The notes below the pieces were generated by a model. It searched no databases. It saw only the letters and a program-made list of their open reading frames with translations, and had not been told where the DNA came from. From positions 1,587,080 through 1,651,079 of the forward strand of contig JAJVDF010000233.1 in NCBI GenBank assembly GCA_022410635.1: a stretch of DNA of 64,000 nt, written 5' to 3'. Every line of letters begins with the position of its first letter. Positions within the stretch are counted from its first letter, which is position 1. The DNA comes from Tretioscincus oriximinensis. Its lineage: Eukaryota > Chordata > Lepidosauria > Squamata > Gymnophthalmidae. Made by a program: the position numbers and the translations under genes. This document shows positions 1 through 9,700 of the stretch, piece after piece.

Positions 1-60
1 CTCCTTCTCCTCCTCCTGCTCCTCCTCCTCCGTTTCCTTCGTCTCCTTCGTCCTTGTACG
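1..60. repeat. CTC/CTTC pyrimidine microsatellite
   Basis: This is an imperfect run of CTC and CTTC units with a few G interruptions. It resembles the 3' tails of the tRNA-derived SINEs seen elsewhere in the window, so it may be such a tail cut by the window edge. Confidence 0.6.
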
Positions 61-439
61 GCAGTCCCTGGTCAGGGCTTCCATTAAGTGTTTCCCAGCA
101 GGGCCAGATGAAACGGATTATGCACTTCTGAGATTCTGAGGGTCAGAAAATAAGTACAAGTCCTTTAAAGGTTAGGAAAGAGGGAGAAGGGAAGGACTAG
201 GTTATAAGGAGACATTTTGAGCATTTTGTCAGCTGGAGGTAAGTTGTAGGATGGAAGGAAGGAAAGAGGGATATTTTGCAATGTTGCATGGATAGTGGAA
301 ACTATAAGGGAACATATGAGGAGTCCAGCCTCCTGTCCCACGAATTGCCCCTGGGCATCTTCAACAAAAGAAGAAGATAAAACCTGCACACCTGTTCTAC
401 TTAACTCCGCACAAATGCTTCATCCCAGAGACAGGATCA

Positions 440-712
440 AGAGATTTATTTTATTCATTTGCATTTCTATACTGCCCTGCATCCGAAGGCCTCAGGGCCC
501 TTAGCAGTAAAAATGAAATGAACCTCTTAAGGATACCTGAAGGGAAGGGAGAGCAGTTTTTCCAGCCAAAGGCCAGGTGAAAGAGGTGCCTCTTCAAGTG
601 TTTTCTGGAATGCAGGTAGGAGAAGACTATTCCACTGCCTGGGGGCCGCCACCAAGAAAGCCCTGCCCTGAATTTCCACACCCTTTGCCCCTGTGAGAGA
701 TGGTACAGTCAG
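440..712 (-). mobile_element. LINE 3'-end fragment, second LINE family (CR1/L2-like)
   Basis: It opens with TGCATTTCTATACTGCCCT and a CCGAAGGCCTCAGGG block, also seen at 20790, 29790, 46190 and 60410. The minus strand then reads like the end of a LINE reverse-transcriptase protein (AFLVAAPRQWNSLLLPAF). Related minus pieces lie near 25900-26110, 29770-30050 and 46180-46510. Confidence 0.5.
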
Positions 713-714
713 GA

Positions 715-1275
715 GGACCTCCTTGGAACTGGAGAAGGTGCAGAAAAGGGCAACAAAAATGATCAAGGGTCTGGAGCACCTCCCTTACGAAGCAAGGCTG
801 CAAGGTCTGGGCCTCTTCAGCCTTGAAAGGCAACGTTTGAGAGGACAGGGTGAACAGAGAAAAAATGTTTTCTCTATCACACAACACAAGGAGCAGGGGG
901 CCCTCCTTAAAACAGTTGGGTAGAAAAGTGAGAACAGACAAAGGAAAGTATTTTTTCACCCAGAGGGTCTTCGGCCTGTGGAATTTACTTCCTGGAGAGG
1001 CGGTGGTAGCTAACAGCTTGGGTAGCTTCAAGACAGGACTAGACAGGTTTATGGCCATCAAGGGTATAAATGGGTCCTAGGATGAATGTCTGGATGCTGC
1101 AACACGCAGGACTCCTGAAATACCATTTGCAGGGAGTCATGAACAGGGGCATATTTTGCTCTCCTCTGTCCAGGCTGCCAAGGTGCATCTGGTGGGCCTC
1201 TGTGTGGGACAGAAGGCTGGACTTGATGGGCTGTGGCCTGATCCAGTATGGCTCTTCTGATGTTCTTATGTTGGC
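715..1275 (+). mobile_element. CR1/L2-type LINE, 3' end with broken ORF2 C-terminus
   Basis: It encodes [20 protein letters not shown] and later RTDKGKYFFTQRV, the typical C-terminus of CR1-superfamily ORF2 proteins. A frameshift near 850 splits the frame. A 3' UTR follows to the terminal TCTTCTGATGTTCTTATG, whose 8-base repeated end is typical of these LINEs. At least twelve relatives occur in the window, all 5'-truncated, as usual for this class. Confidence 0.75.
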
Positions 1276-1699
1276 AGAGGCCCGGGCAAGTTGGTGTGGA
1301 AGAAGGCCTTCCTTGAGATATTTGGGGCTCAAGGTATTTTGCAGGCTGCAGCTTTTCAGCCCTTATCACATACTGTACCAACCATGGATGCCTATGGATG
1401 AAAGCAACAGAGTAAGAACAGAAAGCTTCTCTTCTGCCTCCCTAAAAGCCAATCCAAGCCACAGTTCAGGAAGCTGTCAGCAAGACCTCTCATTATCTTC
1501 TTCCCGCTGCACAAGTTCCAAGGGACGGCAGCTGCTGCCTACCCGTGGTGGCTCTGATATCTGCTTTGGGGATATAGCTGCTCAGGCCTTATTTCACGTG
1601 GGTTTTTTAGCAAGAGGGAATCAACCTCCTTCCCTGGAGGCTTCACCAGCTCTGGTGTCTCATGGATAGAGACAATTTAACCACAGGGATCCAGGCTAA

Positions 1700-1805
1700 T
1701 GATAACATAGAATCCTAGGATTGGAAGGGGCTTCCAGGGCCATCGGGTCCAACCGCCTGCTCAATGCAGGATTCATTAAACCATCCCAGACAGATGGCTC
1801 TCCAG
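1700..1805 (-). mobile_element. CR1 LINE 3' end
   Basis: The block CATAGAATCCTAGGATTGGA, then GGGTCCAACC and CTGCTCAATGCAGG, is the complement of the classic CR1 3' UTR. Relatives lie at 58868-58940 and 63898-64000. Confidence 0.7.
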
Positions 1806-3429
1806 TCTCTAACCTCCAGACTTGACTGCTGTAGGGCGCTCTGCATGGGGCTACCCTAGAATACTGTCCGGAAGTTGCAACTAGTTTGGTCATCTGTAGA
1901 CGTGAGTCTCTGGCTGACCGTGCATCACGCTGGTCTGTAAAGATCTGCATTGGCTGGCAATAAACGGGTTCCCCAAGCAACTTCCTGTTAGCAGACAAGT
2001 TATTTCCATGAGGGAGACTCAGCACAGATGGGCTGAGAAAGCATATTCCTGCCTAGCTCAGCGGTGCAGGCTGAGAACTGTAGTCTGCAGGGCAGGACTC
2101 CTGGTAGGCTGGGCCAAAGAGGCTCCTGGACCACACTTCCCATCAGGTCCCACCACCTGTTGCGATCGGAATCCCAACATGAACGAGACTCGTGTTGGAT
2201 TTTCCTGGACCCTTCAGAAAGGCCGTGAGGTCATCGTCCTGACGAACCTGCAGACCTCATCCTGGGGCTCCTTTTTATTGGGAGTTCAGAAGCCTTGCAC
2301 AATCCCTGTCTACCTTTACGTGAACAAGGGTCAATTAACACTTTGGGCAGAATTTAATCCTTCCTGATCTGCAGAGTAAACCTGAGCTTTATCCGTGGTG
2401 TGCCAGCGGAAAAAGCAGGTTACCCATTAGCCCAGGTAAATTAGTCACGGAGCCAGTGCACTTTTAGGCTTAGAAAAGTCCTAAGCCTTTTCCCAGAATA
2501 ATATTCTGGAGATATATGTATATGATTCCCACAGCCACCAGCACGCCAACAGCTCCCATTTCACTCTCTTCATATTTTTACTGCTGCTGCTGCTGCTTCA
2601 TAAAGCTGCTGGGCATNCAAGCTTTTAAATAAGCATGTAAAAAACTGCCTGTGAAGGAGGTTTGCCCTTCCTTCACACATACCACCTGTGGGCTTTAGTG
2701 GAATTCTCCCCTTACCCAAGCATATTTTACTTGATAACCCCTAGTGTGGCCTGGTGTCCCTTTGATAGGGAAGAAACCCCTAGGTAATATCTTTGTTAGG
2801 AGGAAACTGTATGCTCTAACGTCACCTTCTGGGCTGTACAAGACCCTCACCCCTGAGGCAAGTGAGGGTTTATACGAAAACCCACTTCATTGTTTAAAAC
2901 AGAACAAAAGAACTTGAAACTGGAAAACGTAGGTTTTTATCTTTTCTTCCTTCGCTTTGGCTTAAACACAAGGACTTTGCTAGATCCCTCCTGGCACTCT
3001 GGCTGGGTGACGGGATCCAGTTTCATTAGGGTAAGCAAACATATTGAAAATGACACGAAATAATATTTCTGCCTTGATATGCTCTGTTATTTTCTCTCTC
3101 TCTCCCCCCACACCCTGGTCTTTCCCAGAGAATTGGCCTCCACATAAACTGTAATTCTCCCCCTGCCCTGTCTCTGTGAAATCCACTGCCTTCAATGTGG
3201 ATTCTGAATAATACCAGTGATCAACTTCCCACTTCTGAGATTAAAGGTTGCTCAAACTTCCAGTCTCATAGCCTTAGCCTTGGTTGTTCTCTCTTCCTAA
3301 GTAACAGTCCCCGTCCCCCCACACACTTGAGCTGCCTCCTGTGGTGGGAGATTTCTGGATGGAAATCTTGGCCCTGGAACCCCCAAATCTCGCGNTTTGG
3401 GAGATCTTGTGAAGCCCATGCAGGTTTTT

Positions 3430-3488
3430 TGACGTCACTTCCGGGGCGGTAGCAAAAAATGACATCAGAAGTGACCGCTTCTGATGTC
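3430..3488. repeat. CRE-like palindrome and 11-bp hairpin
   Basis: TGACGTCA at 3430-3437 is a perfect CRE palindrome. It is followed by the hairpin GACATCAGAAG (3461-3471) and CTTCTGATGTC (3478-3488) with a 6-base loop. It looks like a GTCAC/TTCCGG-type repeat rather than a promoter. Confidence 0.6.
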
Positions 3489-3769
3489 ACATCCGGCCCC
3501 ACCTCCAGTAACTGGGGAAAATCCTGGTACATGGGACGAGCATTTGCCACGAGCATGCTGTGATACAGGTGGTTTTCTTGTGCAAATGTATGAGATTCTC
3601 AGACACCTCACACCACTTCCCACCTCACCCACAGCAAGATTTAAAACAAGAGGCCCTCCTCCTTCTCACTGCTGCTCAATTCTAATTTCCACCTTCCCCT
3701 CAGGTATGCCATGGCTAACCCTAGCCCCAACCAGCCAGCCACAACCGTGGAAAAGCAGGTTGAAATATA

Positions 3770-3870
3770 AACGATACCCATAAAGCTGGAAAACACAAAT
3801 TCTGCCAGAAGATGATACACTGCAAGCTGGCCGTTGGTTATTGTTGACAACTGGCACCCAGTCTGTTGGC
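3770..3870 (-). repeat. Fragment of ZNF143-motif repeat family
   Basis: On the minus strand it reads GTTGTCAACAATAACCAAC and TCTGGCAGAATTTGTG. It matches the left half of the family best seen at 12460-12800. The motif-bearing half is missing. Confidence 0.5.
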
Positions 3871-3979
3871 TACCAAGCCCAATTCAAGGGGTTGATTTCA
3901 GCATACAAAGCCCTAAATGACTGGGACCGGGTTATCTAAAGGAGCACCTTCTCCCATATAGACCGGCTACAGATCAAGA

Positions 3980-4167
3980 CAGACCTGGGCAAGTGGCGAC
4001 CCGAGGGCCACATGCGGCCCTCCTACTGTCTCTGACCGGCCCGCCCCTCTTAGCTCAGAGTTATATACAGTATTGGGTAGAACTGAGTTAACTATATTAA
4101 TCCGGCCCTCTAAAACCACCCCAATTTCTCATGCGGCCCCTTGGGAAAAATTAATTGCCCACCCCTG
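3980..4167. mobile_element. hAT-type MITE, 188 bp, with intact target duplication
   Basis: It starts CAGACCTGGGCAA and ends TTGCCCACCCCTG, giving imperfect terminal inverted repeats. An exact 8-base duplication, GATCAAGA, flanks it at 3972-3979 and 4168-4175, as hAT transposases produce. There is no coding capacity. It sits inside an older LINE-like sequence. Confidence 0.85.
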
Positions 4168-4777
4168 GATCAAGAGCTCAAGAAGTCCTTCTGATAGTTC
4201 CTCTCCTTTTGGTGATACAAGGGGTAAGGGCATGTTAGCAGGAGGGCCTTCCCTGCAGTGGCTCCCGTACTCTGGAACAGCCTNCCCCTGGAGTCATTTT
4301 CTTTCCCACAATCATCCACACCAAAGGAGTGGTGTTTTTTTTTAATAACTAGAAGAATGCCAAAAGAAAAGAAAAATCTTCCTGCCATTTTGCTGATGTG
4401 TTTCCTGTGAAAATGAAGTTGGATTAAAACATTAGACGGTGACAGGCAGGTACATATTTCTGGCTTATATTTCTGGCGGAATGTGAAGAGAGGGCTGAGT
4501 GCCCAGGATGCCAGGTTGCCCGAGGGCAAGCAGGCCCACCCTTGGGCCCTAAGGAGGGGCCACACCCTTCCCTGTGCGTTTAATTTAAATAATAAATAAA
4601 ATCGCCTCCACCCAGTCTTCCCTGGGCTGCGGCTGAGAAGCTCCCTGGAGCTGTCCGGTGTCTGCTGTCCGTTCAGCACCATCCATACCTCTGCAATCGC
4701 AAGGTTTTAAGCATGGGACATGGGGGGTTCTGGGCACTGCCCCGGGGGGCAGAAAGTTTAGCTGTTAGAGTGGGTGA

Positions 4778-4890
4778 AGANTTCTTCGGAGCTCTCTCAG
4801 CCCCACCTGCTTCACAAGGTGTCTGTTGTGAAAAGAAGAGCACGCAAGCCGGTTCGATTCCCTCCAGGTTGAGAAAAGAAGCGCATTAAA
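4778..4890 (+). mobile_element. Sauria-like SINE, 3' fragment
   Basis: It contains GGAGCTCTCTCAGCCCCACC, CTTCACAAGGTGTCTGTTGT and a closing GGTTGAGAAAAG. The tRNA head is missing. Confidence 0.55.
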
Positions 4891-5486
4891 AAGTAGAACC
4901 CTTCAAAATGGCCACTCTGAGGAAATTGCACTCTTGTTTACTTGCTGAGGAGGTTGTTGTAGGAAACAGAGCATGCAAGAAATAATAATAAAAAAAGAGA
5001 GAGAATAGGCAGAAGTGTCCCAGAGCCATCTGGACCCACCAGCTGGCTTGGAAGAAGGTATTTATTTGTATTAGAAGGACATTAGGGACCAATTTAGGCA
5101 CCTGACCTCTCTCTCTCTCTCTCCCCCTGCATGCTTGGATGTACAATGTGATTGAAAGGTCATGCACGGTTCGCTCTCTCAAGTCACTCTTCTTACGTTG
5201 GGGCTACCCAACCAGGGATCCTAATAGCCCGTGGCTGGAAATGAAAAGCTTGGAAAAGTTGAACACTGAATGTTTATGCCCATAGTGAAGCCCAGATGGT
5301 TGATCGTGTGCTGATCACAGCATAAGAAGAAATACAAACTTGTCAAGGTAGACCGGGTGATCATGTTTGTTAAGTCAAGGTCTGTTGATACAAGAGTTCC
5401 TTACTGCAAAAAAACACTTCAAGGAGAGCAAAGCCAGAATACTTTAAAAAACTAGTGCTGTATTCAGGTTAGTTTCTGCTTTAATA

Positions 5487-5488
5487 AT

Positions 5489-5529
<41 letters not shown>

Positions 5530-5696
5530 GGAAGGAGAAGGAGAAAAAGAAAAAGAGAAAGAAGAAGAAGAAGCAGCAGAAGCAGCAGAACAAGAAGGAG
5601 AAGAAGGAGAAGAAGCAGAAGCAGCAGAAGCAGCAGCAGAAGCAGCAGAAGAAGAAGCAGAAGCAGCAGCAGCAGAAGAAGCAGCAGAAGAATAAG
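5487..5696. repeat. GAA/GCA polypurine-rich microsatellite, 210 bp
   Basis: Runs of GAA, GGA and then GCA triplets are interleaved with no TAA until 5692. It abuts the 3' end of a minus-strand tRNA-derived SINE, so it is best read as an expanded SINE tail. The lysine/glutamine reading frame through it is a by-product. Confidence 0.85.
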
Positions 5697-5992
5697 AACT
5701 GGGTTCTTATACCCTGATTTTTCTCAGCTTTCAAAGGGACTCAAAGCGGCTTACAAGGATATATTTTGCCNGAAGGCTTCCATTCTATCTTCCCCACCAG
5801 GCTGTAGTGGTTCCCATGTATCTACTTGCATTCAGTTGCAATTTCTTGCAATTCATGCTTTCGAATAGCTGGGTTGGCTAGAGCTACAGGCGAGTGGAAG
5901 GTGCTCAGCCCTCCCCACGTCCCACACAGGGCTTCGAAACCCCACCTCCCAGCTGAGAGACGGATTCCTTAGCAACTGAGCTATCCGTGCCT
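5697..5992 (-). mobile_element. tRNA-derived SINE, full-length copy
   Basis: The minus strand begins GGCACGGATAGCTCAGTTGC, a tRNA-like A box. It goes on to GGTTTCGAAGCCC, a B-box-like element, so the family has an internal pol III promoter. It is nearly identical to 24816-25146, indicating recent activity. Its tail is the GAA/GCA tract. Confidence 0.8.
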
Positions 5993-6109
5993 GATCACAC
6001 CAGTCCTAGTAGCGTAATGGCTTTTCAGCCAGGTTGTGTCCGAAAAGCAAAATGCCCACTTTCAAGTACAAGCTATTTCCATGTAACAATAATGTTTATA
6101 ACACCCAAG

Positions 6110-6300
6110 ACCCATTTCACCAAAGGGCAATGCACATAGCTTTTGTTACTTCCTCCACCACAGACACCCTGTGAAGTAGGCAGCTCCGAGAGAGTTCTAA
6201 AGAACAAGTTAGCTTCATGGAAGTGTGTGAAATCGAATTAGGAGACTACCAGATCAAAATCCAACCCTCTAGCCACCTCACTAAACCGTGCAGTGTTGGT
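6110..6300 (-). mobile_element. Sauria-like SINE
   Basis: The complement carries the tRNA-like head, TTCATGGAAG and the CCTGTGAAGTAGG block shared with 20775-21035 and 44530-44715. Confidence 0.55.
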
Positions 6301-6389
6301 TCACACTTTAACCTTTNTAGGTTCATAGAATAATAGAGTATGGGGGAATGGGACGTGTCACATCGTAGGAGGATATGTTGGGTGGAATG

Positions 6390-6790
6390 GTCTGGTGTAG
6401 CGGTGGGAGTGTTAAAACACATTATCTAGATGTCTCCCGGTTCAATTCTACATTGCTTTATAAAATAGGCTGACCAGATGACCCCTTTTTTGAGGGGGTG
6501 GTGCTTTGAAAACCCGTTTTTGGGGTGCCTCCTAGTTTTTTCTGAGGAAAAAAACAAAAAAAACAAACATATTTTCGAAAAAAAATCTTTTTCTGAAATA
6601 AAATTCCCTCAGAAAAAACTGGGAGGCACCCCCAAAATGGGTGACTTTGAGCTTATCGGTTTTTCGGAGCTCTCTCAGCCACAGCTACTTTACCAGTCGT
6701 CTGTTGTGAAGAGAAGAACAGGTTACGCAAGTCACTTTGGTTCCCTTCGGTTTGGAAAAAGCAGGGTATAAAACTCGGCTCCTTGTTCCT
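6390..6790 (+). mobile_element. Sauria-like SINE interrupted by a hairpin element
   Basis: The head (GGTGTAGCGGTGGGAGTGTT to GGTTCAATTC) lies at 6393-6452 and the tail (GGAGCTCTCTCAGCC to GCAGGGTATAAAAC) at 6668-6774. About 200 bases between them include a strong inverted repeat, 6511-6547 against 6607-6643, and are foreign to other SINE copies. Confidence 0.6.
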
Positions 6791-7270
6791 CTTCTCCTTC
6801 TCGTCTTTTTCAAAGGAGGTTCAAGCTTTTGACCTTAAACTTACCTCTGTTCTCGTTCGTTCAGTCTGGGGAACAGTCCAAGTAGTTAAGGGGAACAGAA
6901 CATCCGTTCCAAAAGCAGGATTAAATGTTCTTGAAACTTGGGAGTTCGTGTGGTCGTCTTGACGATACAAGGTTGAGTTTAAAGTCTAAATTTCATGAAG
7001 TTTGCATATCATAGCAACAACTTGGGGTGCCAGATAGGAAGCCAATGACAGCGAATTTATTAAATGTTGGGGACCGTGATTCTACGGTGCTACTAAACAC
7101 ACAATAAAAAACCTTGGGCAGGAGTTTTGCAGTTGCAAAAGGAAAGTTCACCAAGTGCAGCTTATAATGCCCACACGACCTGATGGGGAATAAATAAATA
7201 AATCACTTTCCCAAATCCATTAAAGATGCTAAAGGTCCTGCCCAGGTTTTTATGGTAGCTCACAGGGTAA

Positions 7271-7290
7271 ACTACTACTCCCATCATGCA
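7271..7290 (+). promoter_or_regulatory. ZNF143/THAP11-like SBS element
   Basis: The sequence ACTACTACTCCCATCATGCA fits the ZNF143 site pattern ACTAC-N3-TCCCA-N-CATGC. A degenerate inverted partner (CATGGGAGCCGTGGTTT) follows at 7319-7335. The element lies at the upstream edge of the CpG island, where such sites usually lie in housekeeping promoters. Confidence 0.5.
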
Positions 7291-7499
7291 CTGCTTTTGA
7301 CCACTTCCTCTGGGTCTCATGGGAGCCGTGGTTTAAACGCTCCACCGCCCGCTGTGTGCNGATATCGCGATGCCTCCAAGCGACAGCGGCGTCGCAGTTC
7401 GCGCTTGCGCAGTGTGAGGCGAAAGGAACAACGGACGCGGGGAGCGGGGGGCGGAGCTTAGAATTTTTATCGCCCCTCGTCCGCCGCCATCTTGATTCA

Positions 7500-7618
7500 C
7501 CGCTTGCTTCGCATTCGCTCCCGGCTTGTCTCGTCCCCGCCCCTCGCGGTCCCGTTTCGTTTGAGACCCCCGGGGGCGGAGTGCAGGACAACGCAAGCCA
7601 CGGACTCCACTTACGCCG
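7500..7618 (+). other. NFYC: NFYC exon 1, non-coding (5' UTR), start approximate
   Basis: A strong splice donor, CCG followed by GTGAGT, sits at 7619-7624 inside the CpG island, so an exon ending at 7618 is likely. No in-frame coding is needed because the ATG lies in the next exon. The 5' end is a guess placed just after the YY1-type CGCCATCTTG motif at 7485-7494, an element that often overlaps the start site in such promoters. A second possible donor (GTAAAG at 8215) downstream of the CCAAT boxes could end an alternative first exon. No transcript evidence is available here. Confidence 0.55.
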
Positions 7619-7687
7619 GTGAGTCGGGAGTAAACGGGGAATAAATTTCCATACACGGCAGACTGAAGAAAAGCGAGCTGACGGCAG

Positions 7688-7699
7688 CGCGCATGCGCA
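7688..7699. promoter_or_regulatory. NRF1 consensus site
   Basis: CGCGCATGCGCA matches the palindromic NRF1 consensus YGCGCAYGCGCR at every position. It lies 70 bases downstream of the exon 1 donor. A one-mismatch relative (CGCGCTTGCGCA) lies at 7400-7411. Confidence 0.6.
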
Positions 7700-7804
7700 G
7701 TCGCCGAGGTCGTTCGTCCTGGTCTTGTTCTTTCCCTTCCCCCCCCCCCCCAACCCTCCTCAGCGCCGCCACTGCCGCTGTACATGTTTCTCCTTCTCGC
7801 CTCT

Positions 7805-8056
7805 GATTGGCTTCGGCGGCCCCGCGAACTGGCTTTTGATTGGTGCTTTCTTCGGAATAAGGGGGGGTGGGCAGACGTTGTGGCTGGTGATTGGGCGAAA
7901 GGTGGGTGCGGACCGCGGTGAGGACAGGCGAGCGGCGGAACCGCCCTGGCGCCCTCAACGGCCAAAATGCGTGGATTTTGATAAAGTGGGCGTGGCCGGG
8001 CTTTTCAGTTGGACGAATGAACGGAGCGCCCAGGTAGCAGAAGAGGCTGCGATTGG
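7805..8056 (-). promoter_or_regulatory. Four inverted CCAAT boxes (NF-Y sites)
   Basis: GATTGG, the complement of CCAATC, occurs at 7805-7810, 7838-7843, 7889-7894 and 8051-8056. Each lies in GC-rich sequence. The first two are 33 bases apart, close to three helical turns. That spacing is common in promoters with tandem NF-Y sites. They sit just downstream of the exon 1 donor, so they may serve a second start site nearby or act from the start of intron 1. Binding is inferred from the motif only. Confidence 0.6.
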
Positions 8057-8414
8057 GCGAGGGGATTTATTCAGCGCAGGAAGCACGTGACTATTTAGGA
8101 TTAGGAGCCTCTTTGGTGGCTTGATATTAGGCTGCGCTGCGTATAGAAGAAATACGTCTATTCCTTTTTTAGTTTATTTTTACCCCCTTTTTTGCTTTTG
8201 GACTAGAAGAGCGGGTAAAGTTGATGGGAGTGATTGGAGCCTCATTCCAGAATAAAAGTTTGTAAAAGTATCCCCCCCTTTTCTCCATGGCATGGAATGT
8301 CAAGGTTAATAATCACAACTTTTTTAATTTTTTGGGAAAGGGGACAGGCAAAGTGGAAAGATTGATGCCATATAATCGCCAACATTTTAAGCAGACCAGG
8401 TCATTCTACCAAGG

Positions 8415-8885
8415 GAGGAAGATAAGAGGAGGCCTGCTGAATGAGGCCAGAGCCTATTTAGCCCAGCATTTTGGCTCACACAGTTGCCCCTGGATATCTC
8501 AAGCAGAAGGAGGTGGCAAAACTTCCTTCTTTCCAAAGAAGAGCTCTGCTGAATGGAGCCACAGCCCTTCTGTACCATCCAGTGGACCACCAATTGAACT
8601 TCACAAGCAGTTCTCAGCTATTCTCAAGAACTTAAGAACCTAAGAAGAGCCATACTGGATCAGGCCACAGCCCATCAAGTCCAGCATTCTGTCTCACACA
8701 GAGGCCCACCAGATGCACCTGGGCAGTCCGAACAGAGGAAAGCAAAATATGCTGCTCCTGTTCATGACTCCCTGCAAATGGCATTTCAAGAGTCCTGCCT
8801 GTTGCTCCATCCCGGAGACAGGATCAAGAGATCCATCCTAGTAGCTATTTGTACCCTTGGTGTCCGTGAACTTGTCTAACCTTAT
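8415..8885 (-). mobile_element. Three clustered LINE 3' ends, minus strand
   Basis: Three pieces start in the same way: 8415 (GGCCTGCTGAATGAGGCC), 8536 (AGCTCTGCTGAATGG) and 8629 (AAGAACCTAAGAAGAGCC). Each shows the complement of the LINE 3' UTR with its CCCACCA or CCACCA block. The last is the longest and reaches GGTGTCCGTGAACTTGTC. The three pieces lie within 500 bases of the promoter island. Confidence 0.65.
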
Positions 8886-9025
8886 CTTAATCAGATAACA
8901 ATCTTAGATAATAGCAATAAAAAGGTAGGCAGCGTGAGTCTTTGTTGCTCAGTCTACTACTTCAGATACTAGAGAACACCTCGCTAGGGACAGTAGCATA
9001 CTGTAAATAACAGAAATGTAAATGT

Positions 9026-9207
9026 CAGAGAAATAGCCGTGTTAGTCTAGCAGAAAGTCCAGCAAAGGAGCTAGCAGCACTTTGAGACTAACTTGAGAAA
9101 AGTGGTTGGCAGAAGCTTTCGTAGACAGGTCTACTTCTTCGGCATCTGAAGAAGTAGACCTGTCTACGAAAGCTTATGCCAACCACTTTTCTCAANTTAG
9201 TCTCAAA
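9026..9207. mobile_element. Palindromic repeat with 60-bp arms and 13-bp target duplication
   Basis: The arms 9081-9140 and 9148-9208 are nearly perfect complements with a 7-base loop. GAAATGTAAATGT (9013-9025) recurs as GAAATGTAAANGT (9208-9220), a long direct duplication. The left end adds AGAAATAGCCGTGTTAGTCT, a start I recognise from repeats common in reptiles. Copies recur near 20395, 21185, 22530-23170, 49385, 50050 and 56875-57380. Confidence 0.75.
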
Positions 9208-9544
9208 GAAATGTAAANGTGTGAAGGATTAGGTCCAGTGGAGATCAAACATTAGTTAATCCTTTTTAAGTAGAGGCAAGTGCCTGGGCAAGAGAAGTGC
9301 AAAGACTTAAGTATTGCAATAAAATGAAGAACAGTCCAAGAATGGCCTCATGAGGCTGAGTTGTTAACTGGTGCTATAATAAGTGCTGTGTGCCAGAAAA
9401 CTATTTTATCAATTCAGCCCTTTGTTAGAGGACTGGAATTTGTGCCTACACATCTGGAAGGTATTTTTAACCAGCTTCGTCTTGCCTTCCTTGCTGCTGC
9501 TGCTACTAACATTCCTGTAGCTGGTGGACATCTAAATCTTTATA

Positions 9545-9700
9545 ATATACACTTGTAGTCATGAAAAATTGGCATAGAAAAGCAGGCAGAAATGCAACTA
9601 AGATCCATGAAACCGGAAACAAATTCTATCAGAAGTAGAGAAACCAGAAGCTGGTTATTTGGTATCGTTGACAATCCGTATTGTCTATACATGATCTTAC
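9545..9700 (-). repeat. Fragment of ZNF143-motif repeat family
   Basis: The complement matches the left half of 27050-27245 (AGCAGGCAGAAATGCAAC and AGTAGAGAAACCAGAAGCTG on the plus strand). The motif-bearing half is absent. Confidence 0.5.

Larger units (their letters stand above)
1..7249. other. Upstream region without a recognised gene
   Basis: It holds a pyrimidine microsatellite (1-60), LINE ends, a CR1 fragment, a hAT MITE and SINEs, described separately. 1280-1700, 1810-3420, 4900-5440 and 6800-7250 show nothing I can assign. A frame at 2008-2367 has no family resemblance I recognise and no splice context, so it is not called. Confidence 0.6.
7250..8120 (+). promoter_or_regulatory. NFYC: CpG-island promoter of NFYC
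   Basis: This is the only long GC- and CpG-rich stretch in the window, lying between AT-rich repeat DNA. There is no clear TATA box. Visible sites are: a ZNF143/SBS-like element at 7271-7290 (ACTAC, three bases, TCCCATCATGC); an NRF1-like site at 7400-7411 with one mismatch; a YY1-type CGCCATCTTG at 7485-7494; and a perfect NRF1 consensus at 7688-7699 (CGCGCATGCGCA). Inverted CCAAT boxes (GATTGG) lie at 7805, 7838, 7889 and 8051. NRF1, YY1, ZNF143 and NF-Y sites are typical of housekeeping promoters without TATA. Factor binding is inferred from motif matches. The island could also drive an unseen divergent transcript. Confidence 0.85.

Noticed and set aside
2008..2367. 119-residue plus-strand frame upstream of NFYC
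   Set aside because: It has no recognisable domain. Its start overlaps a partial ZNF143-motif repeat, and no splice or promoter context supports it.
5487..5717. Open frame of lysine, arginine and glutamine, and its phenylalanine/cysteine-rich complement
   Set aside because: It is the translation of a GAA/GCA microsatellite attached to a SINE; there is no promoter, splice site or non-repetitive sequence.
7333..7965. 210-residue frame on the minus strand in the CpG island
   Set aside because: GC-rich DNA lacks stop codons by chance. The frame is low-complexity (R, P, G, S) with no family resemblance.
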